From assembly GCA_035267185.1 (NCBI GenBank), contig DATFLY010000164.1, positions 1-31,883 on the forward strand: DNA of 31,883 nucleotides, given 5' to 3'. The notes beneath the pieces are model-generated. The model saw only the letters and a list, made by a program, of their open reading frames with translations. It had not been told where the DNA came from and made no database searches. The number at the start of each line of letters is the position of its first letter. Positions within the stretch are counted from its first letter, which is position 1. The DNA is from JAUIBE01 sp035267185 (GTDB taxonomy: Bacteria > Pseudomonadota > Gammaproteobacteria > Xanthomonadales > SZUA-36). Of the stretch, positions 9,050-17,888 are shown in pieces. The translations under genes and the position numbers were made by a program.

Positions 9050-9619
9050 TTACTCCCTGAAGGAATCCTCAGACGGTTGGCACGCTTCAACCGGAACTGC
9101 TGCGCCGAAATCTGAGTACCTGGTTGTCCAGCACTCATCGAAGATCGAGCAAAAACATGCCTCGAAATCCAATCGATCAAACCCGGCCAGAATTTCGTTG
9201 GTTTGCTCAGTGCTGTTCAGTTCAAACATTCGAACCAGTCGCTCCGGAGGTATTGTTCTGCCATTGATGGTGGACTGGCCGTACGTCACAGGTTCATCCC
9301 GGCCAATCAGCGCTCCGAATGCCGTACCCCAGGTTGGATATGGTTTACCATCAACCATGACCTTGAAATCCATGACCCGGGCCGGCCCGATGCCGACGTT
9401 TTCGGCATGCAACCACAGGTTTGGATTGGATTCAGACGATTCCTGGTCCACAAAATAAGAACGACCCAATTCAAGCAACGGAATGACCGAAGCTCGTTGC
9501 TCCTCGCGCATCAGGCTGGTTTCATAAATCGATACCCCAAGCGCACAAACACCAATCACAACAGCGGACATTCCCACCAGCATTTCAGGTTTGATTCGAT
9601 CTGCTAAATTTTTCTTCAT
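9050..9619 (-). CDS. single-pass membrane protein with periplasmic domain, unknown
   Basis: The 189-residue product has one hydrophobic helix (about residues 13-35) near the N-terminus and then a hydrophilic domain containing LWLHAENVGIGPARV. Asn/Gly segments of this kind are common in periplasmic domains of unknown membrane-anchored proteins. Two cysteines lie close together (CFCSIFDEC, near residue 154). No enzyme motif was recognised. Confidence 0.7.
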   Translation of the reverse strand: MKKNLADRIKPEMLVGMSAVVIGVCALGVSIYETSLMREEQRASVIPLLELGRSYFVDQESSESNPNLWLHAENVGIGPARVMDFKVMVDGKPYPTWGTAFGALIGRDEPVTYGQSTINGRTIPPERLVRMFELNSTEQTNEILAGFDRLDFEACFCSIFDECWTTRYSDFGAAVPVEACQPSEDSFRE

Positions 9620-9643
9620 GAACTCACCATCACTGGCCAGGCT

Positions 9644-10048
9644 TCAGTTTAATTGTAGAAGATCCCAGCGATTTCCATACAGGTCTTCGAATACAGCAAC
9701 GGTGCCATAATCCTGCACTTTCGGGTCCCGGACAAAGTTGATGCCCCTGGACTTCATCGTCTCGTAATCACGCCAGAAGTCATCGGAATTCAGAAACAGG
9801 AATACACGCCCTCCCGTCTGGTTTCCAACAAACGACTCCTGCTCAGGCTTCGATGCACGAGCAAGGAGCAATGATGTGCCTTTCGAGCCTGGAGGCGCCA
9901 CCACCACCCAGCGCTTGTCCTGCTCGGGCTGATAGGTATCTTCAACCAACTCGAAGTCCAGTTTCTCCGTATAGAACGCGATTGCCTCGTCATAGTCCCG
10001 AACCACAAGGGCCACGTGTACGATCGATTGCTTCATTTCCATAGTCAT
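9644..10048 (-). CDS. VOC (glyoxalase-fold) superfamily protein
   Basis: The 134-residue product is a single pair of VOC beta-alpha-beta modules: HVALVVRDYDEAIAFYTEKLDF at the start and DYGTVAVFEDLYGNRWDLLQ at the end. His, Glu and Asp residues sit where metal ligands occur in this fold. Members include glyoxalase I, antibiotic-binding proteins and dioxygenases; the substrate here is unknown. AAGG lies five bases before the ATG at 10048. Confidence 0.88.
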   Translation of the reverse strand: MTMEMKQSIVHVALVVRDYDEAIAFYTEKLDFELVEDTYQPEQDKRWVVVAPPGSKGTSLLLARASKPEQESFVGNQTGGRVFLFLNSDDFWRDYETMKSRGINFVRDPKVQDYGTVAVFEDLYGNRWDLLQLN

Positions 10049-10072
10049 GTCCGCCTTGGTGCAATATCGTGG

Positions 10073-10699
10073 CTAGGCCAGGGTTACCTCGCCATCTGGC
10101 GTCCTGATTTTTGCCACAAGCCGATATTCTTTGGCTTCTGAAACTTCCAGGTTTAATCCCAACACCGCCAACCCGCTGCGAACACTTTCCGCCTGTGGAT
10201 GCTCGATGAGGAGTTGCTCAAACCGGCCCCCGGCAGGTGTCGTGGCTGAAGGATGAGGTGTCTTGCCCCAATTGATCACAAATGGCAGCGCGCCATCAAA
10301 CGGCATCGCATAAGGATCAGTGGCTTGCCAGCTGACCGTACTACCATCGGGGTTTTCTCTTCGCCCGACACTGATTTTGCCGATGCCAATGTCCGCAGCC
10401 CGCGCAGCGGCTACTGTCTGTTCGATGTCGGAGGTTTGCATCACCCATGTCACCAGCCTGGATTGCGCCCCATCGGGAACATCGACAAATGCACCACCTT
10501 CAGGCTCTGGCAAGTCCGGATCGCGAGCGATCACTTCAAGGTAGACGCCAGCTCCCAGTGAAAGGAGTGCATTGTGTGTTCCAAATTGCGGGTGATGCCC
10601 ACCCCTGGCCGGCCGCACGCCCAGCAACGACTCAATTTCGTCCATACCTTGTTCAAGGTTCGAAGTTGCGTAGAGCACATGATCCAGGTTTTGCTTCAT
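10073..10699 (-). CDS. glyoxalase-like (Glyoxalase_3) domain protein
   Basis: The product begins NLDHVLYATSNLEQGMDEIE, and the segment HPQFGTHNALLSLGAGVYLEVIARDPD is typical of the 200-residue Glyoxalase_3 type. The ATG at 10699 has AAAGG five bases upstream; the TTG at 10717 is a less likely start. It follows the gene ending at 10714 closely and precedes a second VOC gene, forming a small VOC pair. The substrate is unknown. Confidence 0.87.
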   Translation of the reverse strand: MKQNLDHVLYATSNLEQGMDEIESLLGVRPARGGHHPQFGTHNALLSLGAGVYLEVIARDPDLPEPEGGAFVDVPDGAQSRLVTWVMQTSDIEQTVAAARAADIGIGKISVGRRENPDGSTVSWQATDPYAMPFDGALPFVINWGKTPHPSATTPAGGRFEQLLIEHPQAESVRSGLAVLGLNLEVSEAKEYRLVAKIRTPDGEVTLA

Positions 10700-10713
10700 C
10701 AGGCCTTTCCCAT

Positions 10714-11226
10714 TCAATGATTTCGGAGTCGTCTCAACACTGCTTTTAACAATGCCTTTGAATAGAGCTTATGCAGGCCAAGAAGCAGCTTGAAAGAGCT
10801 GCCCATTTCAGCGCTGCTATCATCGTTTTTTTCAGTCGAAATTACAGCCGATCCAAAATACAACCGGGTATGTGCAGCACCTTCCTCGTTGGCAGGCTCT
10901 ACCATCAGCCAGGAGCGGGTTTTGCCCCTGAAGTCACAAAGCAAAAGCTGATTTTCCGCGCGGTCTTCTACAGTCCATGCAGCAAAGGCATCAATATCGC
11001 CCCGGGCCAGTTGACCGACCTGTTCATCCGTGGAGGGCTTTGACACGGCCCACTTCAGGATCAAACGTTCAGATTTGAAAAGCCAGGTTCGATAAAAATT
11101 TTCCACGTAGTCCTGGTGTGAAACATATCCATCGATATCAGCACTGAAACAATCCGTGTAATGCTCATCCTTATAGCGATTCAGGAGAGCAACTTTCGGT
11201 AATTCGCATGGCGTTACGCGTGACAC
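10714..11226 (-). CDS. conserved-looking protein, function unknown
   Basis: The 170-residue soluble product has segments YTDCFSADIDGYVSHQDYVENFYRTWLFKSERLIL and AAWTVEDRAENQLLLCDFRGKTRSWLMVEP. These read like a compact alpha/beta ligand-binding fold (SRPBCC-like is one guess). The start appears to be GTG at 11226 with a weak ribosome-binding site. Its stop lies only 14 bases before the Glyoxalase_3 ATG, so the two are probably co-transcribed. Confidence 0.7.
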   Translation of the reverse strand: MSRVTPCELPKVALLNRYKDEHYTDCFSADIDGYVSHQDYVENFYRTWLFKSERLILKWAVSKPSTDEQVGQLARGDIDAFAAWTVEDRAENQLLLCDFRGKTRSWLMVEPANEEGAAHTRLYFGSAVISTEKNDDSSAEMGSSFKLLLGLHKLYSKALLKAVLRRLRNH

Positions 11227-11241
11227 AGCTATATCCGAAAT

Positions 11242-11673
11242 TCATTCATAGGTACGACCCTGATGCTTCAACCACCCGCCAATGTGTCGTCCCTGGGGGT
11301 CATGATGTGTCCAGTGAATCACACCTCCCCTCTCGTTCCATTCATAGACACCATAGAACTCAACCGAATCGCCGACGTTGATACCCGATACCCTGGGTGC
11401 CAGGTCAATATTGTGTGCCACCAGCACTGTGTTTCGGGGGCCCACTTCCAGAATGAAACGCTGGTGCCTGCTGCCGTCGTTGTCGTCAGAAAGGATTCTC
11501 ACCACCTCTCCTGTTCCCCTGACCTGAACATCGTTCTCATGGTTTTGAAAAGCCTGCAGGATTCGCGAGTTGTCTGCGACTCCCGAACCGTTTGTGCCCG
11601 GCAGCAGGGCCTGGTCATGGAGAACGTAATACGCCAACAGCAGCAGAATGAATATGACTGGTACTTTTTTCAT
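11242..11673 (-). CDS. DUF3465 family protein with N-terminal membrane anchor or signal
   Basis: The 143-residue product starts with a hydrophobic signal or anchor (VPVIFILLLLAYYVL). It then has the DUF3465 pattern: VQVRGTGEVVRILSDD, VAHNIDLAPRV, FYGVYEWNERGGVIHWTHH and GWLKHQGRTYE. The domain resembles a small OB-like barrel found in periplasmic proteins. Its function is not established. Confidence 0.85.
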   Translation of the reverse strand: MKKVPVIFILLLLAYYVLHDQALLPGTNGSGVADNSRILQAFQNHENDVQVRGTGEVVRILSDDNDGSRHQRFILEVGPRNTVLVAHNIDLAPRVSGINVGDSVEFYGVYEWNERGGVIHWTHHDPQGRHIGGWLKHQGRTYE

Positions 11674-11691
11674 TAAACGGGCGCCATGTAA

Positions 11692-12156
11692 TCAGGGATC
11701 CAGGGTCGAGTGGGTCATGACCAGTTGGACTTTCAGGATCCCTTCGGCTGTCTTCCAGCTTCGGGACTCGTGGAAACCTGACTGTTCATATAGCGATATT
11801 GCCGGTGCGTTGGCCCGGGCTGTTTCAACCTCGACCATGTCCCAATTTTCATTCTGAATCACGTGCTGAACCAGCTGACTTCCAAGCCCGCGCCTGAAGT
11901 AATCCGGATCCACGACCAGGCTATCGATGCTCACAACGGTTGCCACAACCGTGTACTCAATCACTGCTGCAAGATCGGACCCAACCCAGGCCCCAACAAA
12001 GCAAGTAGGTGAATCCTGGATATGTTGCCTGGTACGTTTCAGAGGAGGGAAGTCTGTCACGCCAATCAATTCTGCCTCAAGCCTGTAAGATCGCTGAAAA
12101 ACGTTGTGAATCTGCGTCGCTATTTCAGTGGATTTTTGATCAAGCGATTCGATCAT
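11692..12156 (-). CDS. GNAT-family N-acetyltransferase
   Basis: The 154-residue product has the acetyl-CoA binding motif SLVVDPDYFRRGLGSQLVQ (R/Q-x-x-G-x-G/A type) and the downstream VEVETARANAPAISLYEQSGF segment, which is diagnostic of GNAT enzymes. It acetylates an amine or protein N-terminus of unknown identity. The start overlaps the end of the methyltransferase gene by 17 bases, so the two are coupled. Confidence 0.92.
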   Translation of the reverse strand: MIESLDQKSTEIATQIHNVFQRSYRLEAELIGVTDFPPLKRTRQHIQDSPTCFVGAWVGSDLAAVIEYTVVATVVSIDSLVVDPDYFRRGLGSQLVQHVIQNENWDMVEVETARANAPAISLYEQSGFHESRSWKTAEGILKVQLVMTHSTLDP

Positions 12157-12967
12157 CAGCCAGCTCCTGGCACACCGACTTCTTTTTGCCCCTGATGCTG
12201 TAGACCATTGGCACGTCCTGACCCTGGTGCTGCAGGCAGAATCGCCCCGGCTCGCGCTCTTTCATGTTGTCAAAACAGTCATAAGGACTGTAGGAAAACT
12301 CGTTGAGATGAATAATCTCGATGCCCTGCTTAACCAACGCATTAACAACACTGGATATCGGGTGAGACCAGACGGCAAATTCGGCGACCGCATCATCGCT
12401 GTTTTCGGTATATGTTCCTTCTTCCTCGACATCCGGGATTTCCCGGGTGAAATAGGAATAACCCGCCAGCAGATCGTGAATCGGGTGAAACTCCGCCATG
12501 TAAAAAGTGCCGCCCACTGCGAGGTTTGAAGAAACGATTTCAGCCCAGCGATTGATATCCGGCAGCCAGCAGATCGTACCGTACGATGTGAAAACAATGT
12601 CGTACGGGTCAGCATCCCCGCGATCAAAGTCATAAACATTTGAACAGACGAAATCGGCCGCAACACCGCTCTTGTCTGCCAGCTCGCTTGCCTGTTTGAT
12701 GGCCACCGGGGAAAGATCTACCCCGGTTGCATGCGCGCCAAGCCGGGCCCAGGAAAGGGTATCCAGGCCAAAATGACACTGCAGATGCAGCAGGCGTTTG
12801 CCCTCCACCTTGTTGAGCTCTGCCAGCTCGATCTCTCGAAGCGAGGTTTTCCCTTCAAGAAAACCTGCGACATCATAGAAAGCTGAATCAAGGTGCACCG
12901 CTGCGCGTCGGTCCCAGCCGGCACGGTTCATTTCAAAATAGTCACCGGTTTTATGGTTGTCGGACAT
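12140..12967 (-). CDS. class I SAM-dependent methyltransferase
   Basis: Motif I is LLHLQCHFGLDTLSWARLGA, an H-x-G-x-D variant of the glycine-rich loop, followed by GVDLSP (motif II acidic residue) and DIVFTSYGTICWLPD. The family often starts NRAGWDRRAAVH, as here. The ATG at 12967 is preferred to an upstream start at 13027: GGAG lies nine bases before it, and the longer form would overlap the upstream gene by 55 bases. The substrate is unknown; the product is 275 residues. Confidence 0.9.
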   Translation of the reverse strand: MSDNHKTGDYFEMNRAGWDRRAAVHLDSAFYDVAGFLEGKTSLREIELAELNKVEGKRLLHLQCHFGLDTLSWARLGAHATGVDLSPVAIKQASELADKSGVAADFVCSNVYDFDRGDADPYDIVFTSYGTICWLPDINRWAEIVSSNLAVGGTFYMAEFHPIHDLLAGYSYFTREIPDVEEEGTYTENSDDAVAEFAVWSHPISSVVNALVKQGIEIIHLNEFSYSPYDCFDNMKEREPGRFCLQHQGQDVPMVYSIRGKKKSVCQELADDRIA

Positions 12968-12972
12968 CCTGA

Positions 12973-14793
12973 CTAGCTCCACAGTCTCATTGGCAACATG
13001 TTCGCCGAATACAACACAAAGCTCCACTGCAAAAACAGCGCCGCTGCAATTGCATGAACGACATTCAGGCGGGAATCATGCCTGCCGAGCATCGACCGAA
13101 TCAATGTCAACAACACACCCACTGGCAGCAACACGGTAACGGTAGTAAGCATTACGCTGGCGGGTGTGACATCTCCCAGGGCCATGAATGACTGGGTCAT
13201 GAACAAGGGAATTGGCAGGGCCAGTGCCATGATCGCCAAAAACGCCGGGGCTTCCGGCATCCGTATAAATCCCCGCGGCGCTCGTATCAACGAAATGACG
13301 CCTGCAGCCCAAAGCCAGGTAAGCCCCAGGATGCCCAGCGCCACGCTGCCCCAGTGTGCAAACAGGTATGCGCTGGAAACTTTTTTAAAAGTCTTGAAAC
13401 CATCGCTGATCAGCAATTCACCTTGATCACCACGAACAAGGGCATGTGATTCAGTGGCCCGATTGGCTGCGGAAAAAATATCCTGCCTGATGGGGCGCAA
13501 TATACGTGTTGCCTGCTGCAGCGAACTCATTAGTACCATGGCGTTTTCCTGTGTGAGTTTGACTGCGCCAAAAACGGTATCCAGGTATTCAAAAGTCTGG
13601 AACCGGTTAGGGCTGAGGATGTAACGGCCATGCCATTCCCGGACGTTTGGTGCAGGTTCCAGTGAAGCTGGCTCCAGGACGGGTTGCAAACCCAGTTCAA
13701 GAATCAGCGCGCCATCAATTCTGCCGTAACTGGCGGTTTCGCTGTCGGTATTAACGCTGTAGGCAAACGCTTTGTTGGACTCTGGAAACACGCACACCAT
13801 GGCAACAAACCCGACAATGTTGCCACCATGACAAAAACCCACCACGCCATGTCGATCCCGCCGACCCAGGCCAAGGGCATAGCCGGCAACCAGGCCCGCA
13901 TTGGCTGCTTCCGTGCCGCGAGGCCGGCCCCTGGCCCTCATCAGGTCAGCAGCAATAAACTGGCTTCCATTGATTCGCCCATCGCTCAGCAAAAACTTTG
14001 CGAACTTCGCCAGGTCCTGGGCCGTGGATGTGAATTGTCCGGCTGGCCGAAGAAACATCGGGCTTGCCGGTATGCGACTTCCATCGTCCACATGACCCCA
14101 GGCAAGACCAGGATCAGCTGCGCCCTGCTGCGATGTGTACGTGAACGTGCTGTCATTCATTCCGAGCGGTTCAAGCAGCACCCGATCAAGGTAGGTTTCG
14201 TAGCGCTCTGCGGCAACCGCCTCGATGACCATTCCAAGCAACGTGTACCCCATGTTTGAATAGGAAAAGCGTGCGCCTGGCTTTGACCTGATTTTCAATT
14301 GGGTTTGAGGTTCGGGAAAGGCTTCTGCCAGGGGTGTGTCGGGGGAAGGACGCTCGCTGAACATTTGCCATAGATACGCATCATTGAGACCCGAAGTGTG
14401 ATCGAGGAGATGCCGAATCGTCACTTCCGTTTCCCAGGAATTGTTGAAGGCGGGATTCGCCAGGTAATCACTAACCGGCCTGTCGAGGTCTAGCCGCCCT
14501 TCCGTCACCATCCGCAAAATGCCAGTAGCCAGCAGGCTTTTGGTCACCGAGCCGACGTGAAAGCGTGTGTTTGTCGAAAATTTAATCGATGCCTCATTGT
14601 CCTGCATGCCTGCAGAGCCCAACGTCACTACGCCCGATTCATCTACCAGCGACCAGGCCACCCCGGTCAGCCCTTCTTCAGCAAGGATGCTTATGAGTGT
14701 CGAAGTCAGATCCTGACCCCGGGCGTGGCAAGGAATCAATACCAGGATCAGATTCAGCGCACCGGTAAAAAGCACGCAGTGAATCTGGTTCAC
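12973..14793 (-). CDS. exported beta-lactamase-fold serine hydrolase with C-terminal membrane domain
   Basis: The 606-residue product has a signal peptide (about 1-26) and a class C beta-lactamase/penicillin-binding fold. The catalytic S-x-x-K is S82-V-T-K85, Y-S-N is at 178-180, and an H-G-G motif occurs in CHGGNIVG. After residue about 465 come four hydrophobic helices (ALGILGLTWLWAAGVISL, FLAIMALALPIPLFM, VMLTTVTVLLPVGVLLTL and IAAALFLQWSFVLYSANML). This arrangement tethers a periplasmic esterase or peptidase to the membrane. The substrate is unknown; resistance is not implied. Confidence 0.92.
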   Translation of the reverse strand: MNQIHCVLFTGALNLILVLIPCHARGQDLTSTLISILAEEGLTGVAWSLVDESGVVTLGSAGMQDNEASIKFSTNTRFHVGSVTKSLLATGILRMVTEGRLDLDRPVSDYLANPAFNNSWETEVTIRHLLDHTSGLNDAYLWQMFSERPSPDTPLAEAFPEPQTQLKIRSKPGARFSYSNMGYTLLGMVIEAVAAERYETYLDRVLLEPLGMNDSTFTYTSQQGAADPGLAWGHVDDGSRIPASPMFLRPAGQFTSTAQDLAKFAKFLLSDGRINGSQFIAADLMRARGRPRGTEAANAGLVAGYALGLGRRDRHGVVGFCHGGNIVGFVAMVCVFPESNKAFAYSVNTDSETASYGRIDGALILELGLQPVLEPASLEPAPNVREWHGRYILSPNRFQTFEYLDTVFGAVKLTQENAMVLMSSLQQATRILRPIRQDIFSAANRATESHALVRGDQGELLISDGFKTFKKVSSAYLFAHWGSVALGILGLTWLWAAGVISLIRAPRGFIRMPEAPAFLAIMALALPIPLFMTQSFMALGDVTPASVMLTTVTVLLPVGVLLTLIRSMLGRHDSRLNVVHAIAAALFLQWSFVLYSANMLPMRLWS

Positions 14794-14866
14794 GCCACTG
14801 GACTCACCACGATGACTGCCACCCCAGCATTGACGGCCACCATTTCACTCAAAAGCCTTGCAGCGG

Positions 14867-15385
14867 CTATTCATGCTCCACCATGATCAGGTCTTCAGTT
14901 GCAAATCCTCTGCTTTTGGCCATTGTGAGAAATTGCTCCATGACTTCAGGCGAAACTTCCGGGCTCCTGGACAGCAACCAAAGGTAGGAGGTATTCGGGC
15001 CGGAAACGAATGAGTATTGATAGTCATCCTTATCCAGCTCAAAGATCACATACGAGCCATAAAACGGCCCGAAAAACGACACCTTCAAAAACCCCAGGGT
15101 GGCTTCCTCCACGAAGTAAGCCTTGCCCTCCGATTCCTGCCATTTGCCTTTTTTGGCATTAAACCCCCGGTTTATCACACGGACCCCGCCATCTTCCCGA
15201 ACACTGTACTGGGCAGTCACTCTCGAAAGCCCTCTTTCAAAAGAGTGATCCAGCCGGGCGATTTCGTGCCACTTTCCCAGGTACCTGTCCAGTTCAAACC
15301 CGTCCACCGGTGTGACGCCGTCGGGCATTCCAACACATCCCGAAAGCAATACAGCAGCAATGACCAGTAGTCCTCTTCTCATCAT
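14867..15385 (-). CDS. blc: outer-membrane lipoprotein lipocalin Blc
   Basis: A lipobox LLSGC places the lipidated cysteine at residue 17. The lipocalin signature DRYLGKWHEIARLDHSFERG follows, with NRGFN and later SYLWLLSRSP, as in bacterial Blc proteins of about 170 residues. Blc binds lysophospholipids or fatty acids and helps envelope maintenance under stress. It follows the cupin gene by about ten bases. Confidence 0.94.
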   Translation of the reverse strand: MMRRGLLVIAAVLLSGCVGMPDGVTPVDGFELDRYLGKWHEIARLDHSFERGLSRVTAQYSVREDGGVRVINRGFNAKKGKWQESEGKAYFVEEATLGFLKVSFFGPFYGSYVIFELDKDDYQYSFVSGPNTSYLWLLSRSPEVSPEVMEQFLTMAKSRGFATEDLIMVEHE

Positions 15386-15395
15386 TCGTCTCTCT

Positions 15396-15782
15396 TCAGG
15401 AAGTGGACGGAACTTCCAGCTGATGGTCTGACGGTTCCGGAGTCACAGCAAATACCTTGAGGTGATCAGAGTCTTCGAAGCGGTGCCAGACGTTGCGTGG
15501 TACAACAGCCAGGTCATCTTTTCCTAGCGGAACCCGCTGCTGTTCGCCATCAATCAGCAAGATCAAGGTGGTTTCGCCATCCAGCGCCATCACCAGTTCG
15601 TCACCGGCCGGGTGACGCTCCCATTCACTGCTGCCGGAGTAATAACCCACGTGAATTGCACCATCGCGGTACTTCGCCAACTCTGCAAAAGCAGCACTCG
15701 TGTTTTCATCGTGACCCATCTCCGGATCACGATTTGGCAGGTATGTAAGGCCGGCAATGGCTTTTCTAACAGAAACCTTCAT
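15396..15782 (-). CDS. cupin-domain protein
   Basis: The 128-residue product is a small single-domain beta-barrel: GSSEWERHPAGDELVMALDGETTLIL forms cupin motif 1 with His/Glu ligands, and LAVVPRNVWHRFE supplies the motif 2 histidine. AGGAG lies nine bases before the ATG. Small cupins act as metal-dependent isomerases, dioxygenases or sensors; the substrate is unknown. Confidence 0.88.
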   Translation of the reverse strand: MKVSVRKAIAGLTYLPNRDPEMGHDENTSAAFAELAKYRDGAIHVGYYSGSSEWERHPAGDELVMALDGETTLILLIDGEQQRVPLGKDDLAVVPRNVWHRFEDSDHLKVFAVTPEPSDHQLEVPSTS

Positions 15783-15802
15783 TTTTTTAACTCCTGGTTC
15801 AG

Positions 15803-16051
15803 TTACTTCTTGACCAGGCTGACAATAAACAACAGGATTCCGGCGCCAACAGTGGCCATCACCAGGGAGCCAATGAACCCGGTTGCAGACAAGCCCAGGA
15901 AACCAAACACCCAGCCACCAATAATGGCACCGATGACACCAACGATGATATTTCCAAACAAACCAAAACCACCGCCTTTCATCAGCTTGCCGGCCAGCCA
16001 GCCGGCCAGCGCACCGATCACAAGAAATCCTAAAATTGACGTTCCGTCCAT
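15803..16051 (-). CDS. GlsB/YeaQ/YmgE family membrane protein
   Basis: The 82-residue protein has three glycine-rich helices. GALAGWLAGKLMKGGGFGLFGNIIVGVIGAIIGGWVFGF is the transglycosylase-associated (GlsB/YeaQ) signature. Members are stress-induced inner-membrane proteins of unclear mechanism. GAGGAG lies close before the ATG. Confidence 0.93.
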   Translation of the reverse strand: MDGTSILGFLVIGALAGWLAGKLMKGGGFGLFGNIIVGVIGAIIGGWVFGFLGLSATGFIGSLVMATVGAGILLFIVSLVKK

Positions 16052-16131
16052 AACTTTCTCCTCTTGGTTAACTTGGTTGCTGTCTCAACCGGTTGTGACA
16101 CCAATGCTGATGTGACAACCGAAAAACCGGA

Positions 16132-16461
16132 TTACTTTGGCGGAAGCGAATGGACAAAGCCAAGACTTGTGCTCACCCAAAACGCCAGTGACTCATCCGA
16201 CTCAAAACCCTCGGGGCTGACATAGACAAACCCTTTCATGGGCCTGCCAGTGAAGTCCATTTTCGAAGCGAATGGCTGTGACAAAGAATCCTCGTACTGA
16301 TCAGGACCAACTCGCACCATCAGCGTGTCACCAACAACGCCGCACGACATGTGCCCATCGACCATGAATGCGATGCCACCAAACATCTTTTTCTCTGCCA
16401 CGTTTGGCACCGCGGCAAATGCATCCCTGAGTCGCTCGGCGACACCTTCATCAAAGGCCAC
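16132..16461 (-). CDS. TfoX N-terminal domain protein
   Basis: The 109-residue product matches the TfoX_N domain: EKKMFGGIAFMVDGHMSCGVVGDTLMVRVGP, then GRPMKGFVYV and a final FWVSTSLGFVHSLPPK. It lacks the C-terminal TfoX/Sxy helical domain that drives competence, so it is a stand-alone N-domain protein. Its function is not established and a competence role should not be assumed. Confidence 0.9.
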   Translation of the reverse strand: MAFDEGVAERLRDAFAAVPNVAEKKMFGGIAFMVDGHMSCGVVGDTLMVRVGPDQYEDSLSQPFASKMDFTGRPMKGFVYVSPEGFESDESLAFWVSTSLGFVHSLPPK

Positions 16462-16494
16462 TGCTGAATTCCTGAATTCGTTTCGAAAACATTC

Positions 16495-17514
16495 CTATTC
16501 CTGGTGATGCCGGGCAATCTCTTCATCGCTCAATCTTAGAAAGCGTGCCGCATTGTTATAGAGAATATCCCGTTTTTGCTGCTGATTGAGAAATGGCGCC
16601 TGTTTGATGGTCTCAATCGCGATTGTGATGGTATCCGGCCAGATCATCTGGTCTGAGCCAAACATGATCCGCCTGTCGAAACCGGCATCTACCAGGCGTT
16701 TCAAATGGTCGTAAAAATGAGCCCTGGGAAAGCCCCAGTTGTTTTGTGCCACATCAACATAAACATTCGGATGAGAGTAGAGCAGGGCGATCATTTCATC
16801 GACCAGTGGCGAGCCATAATGCATCACATAAAGGCGCAGCTTTGGGTATCTGCTTAACAGTGGAGTAATATCAAGCGGTCTGCCAAGGGCTGGCGAATAC
16901 TTGCTGCCCGGCATGACGCTTGCGCCTCCCGGCGGCCCTTCACCAAGGTGGAGACCCACCGGCACATCCAACCGCTCTGCCAGTTCGAAATAAGGCTGAA
17001 ATTTCTCAGCGGTCGCGAGAAGCCCATCATATTGGGGACTAACCTCCGCAAAAACCTGAATTTTGCCCGTGAGCACCAGCGACTCCAGCTCTTTCACAGG
17101 CAGAATTTCATCGCCGCTGAAATCCAGCGCGAACCAGTAGCGTTCGGGCGCGAACCTGCGCCATTGCTCGCCCACTGCCAGGTGTTCATTGAGATTATCA
17201 CCAACCTTGATATCGAGCACACCATAGATATTTCGCTGCTTCATCAATTCAGCTGTACGGCGTGCATTTTCTTCCGCCGTTTTGGCAGAGCTCAGGGGAT
17301 TGGTGCAAGTGGCCGTCTTTTGCACCGTGATCTCTTCACCAGGGTCAACCGGCGGAAACCGGACATCGTCCCGGTTGGTGCAAACCGTCTGCGGGCCACC
17401 AAAATCATCCGGTGAAAACGCATGCAAATGCATGTCGATAACCGGCAGTACCGGATCGCCTGACGCGCTAAGGGAGACAGCAAACAGCGCAAATATTTTC
17501 AGGACAACCTTCAT
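16495..17514 (-). CDS. exported amidohydrolase-family metalloenzyme
   Basis: A signal peptide (VVLKIFALFAVSLSASG) is followed by the HxH metal-binding motif in VIDMHLHAF. Further metal or catalytic residues are in GLHLGEG, LYVMHYGSPL and MFGSDQMIWP, matching TIM-barrel amidohydrolases of the Amidohydro_2 (decarboxylase/lactonase) type. The ATG at 17514 overlaps the TGA of the GFA gene as ATGA. The product is 339 residues; the substrate is unknown. Confidence 0.9.
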   Translation of the reverse strand: MKVVLKIFALFAVSLSASGDPVLPVIDMHLHAFSPDDFGGPQTVCTNRDDVRFPPVDPGEEITVQKTATCTNPLSSAKTAEENARRTAELMKQRNIYGVLDIKVGDNLNEHLAVGEQWRRFAPERYWFALDFSGDEILPVKELESLVLTGKIQVFAEVSPQYDGLLATAEKFQPYFELAERLDVPVGLHLGEGPPGGASVMPGSKYSPALGRPLDITPLLSRYPKLRLYVMHYGSPLVDEMIALLYSHPNVYVDVAQNNWGFPRAHFYDHLKRLVDAGFDRRIMFGSDQMIWPDTITIAIETIKQAPFLNQQQKRDILYNNAARFLRLSDEEIARHHQE

Positions 17515-17864
17515 TTGTCGATGAAAGCCCATGTGTCAGCACCATCAAATTTTCGGATTTCAAACCGGGAAACCACATCAGGATCACACATCCTGAAATT
17601 TACCGCCATGCGGCTCTTGCCGCTGATGTTTTCCCAGTGCGTCGTACAACCACAATGAAGGCAACTTTGAGTCGCCAGTGTATTGTCGCCCTGGATGTAC
17701 TCGATGGTCTTGCCAGTTCCTGTACGCGTGAAGTTTTTCTTGTTGATGTGGCCCCAGAGCGCACCCAGCCTCCTGCAAATGCTGCAGTTGCAATCGACCA
17801 GAAAGTCCGGGGGCTGCGCGATTTCGAACCCGACACGACCACAATGGCACTCGCCACTAATCAT
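17511..17864 (-). CDS. GFA/CENP-V family zinc-binding protein
   Basis: The 117-residue product has the two zinc sites of glutathione-dependent formaldehyde-activating family proteins: CHCGRVGFE and CNCSICRRLGA near the N-terminus, then CLHCGCTTHW. Family members bind thiol adducts, but most are uncharacterised. It is translationally coupled to the amidohydrolase downstream. Confidence 0.92.
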   Translation of the reverse strand: MISGECHCGRVGFEIAQPPDFLVDCNCSICRRLGALWGHINKKNFTRTGTGKTIEYIQGDNTLATQSCLHCGCTTHWENISGKSRMAVNFRMCDPDVVSRFEIRKFDGADTWAFIDK

Positions 17865-17888
17865 GACGGCCAGGCATTTGGAGAACAG

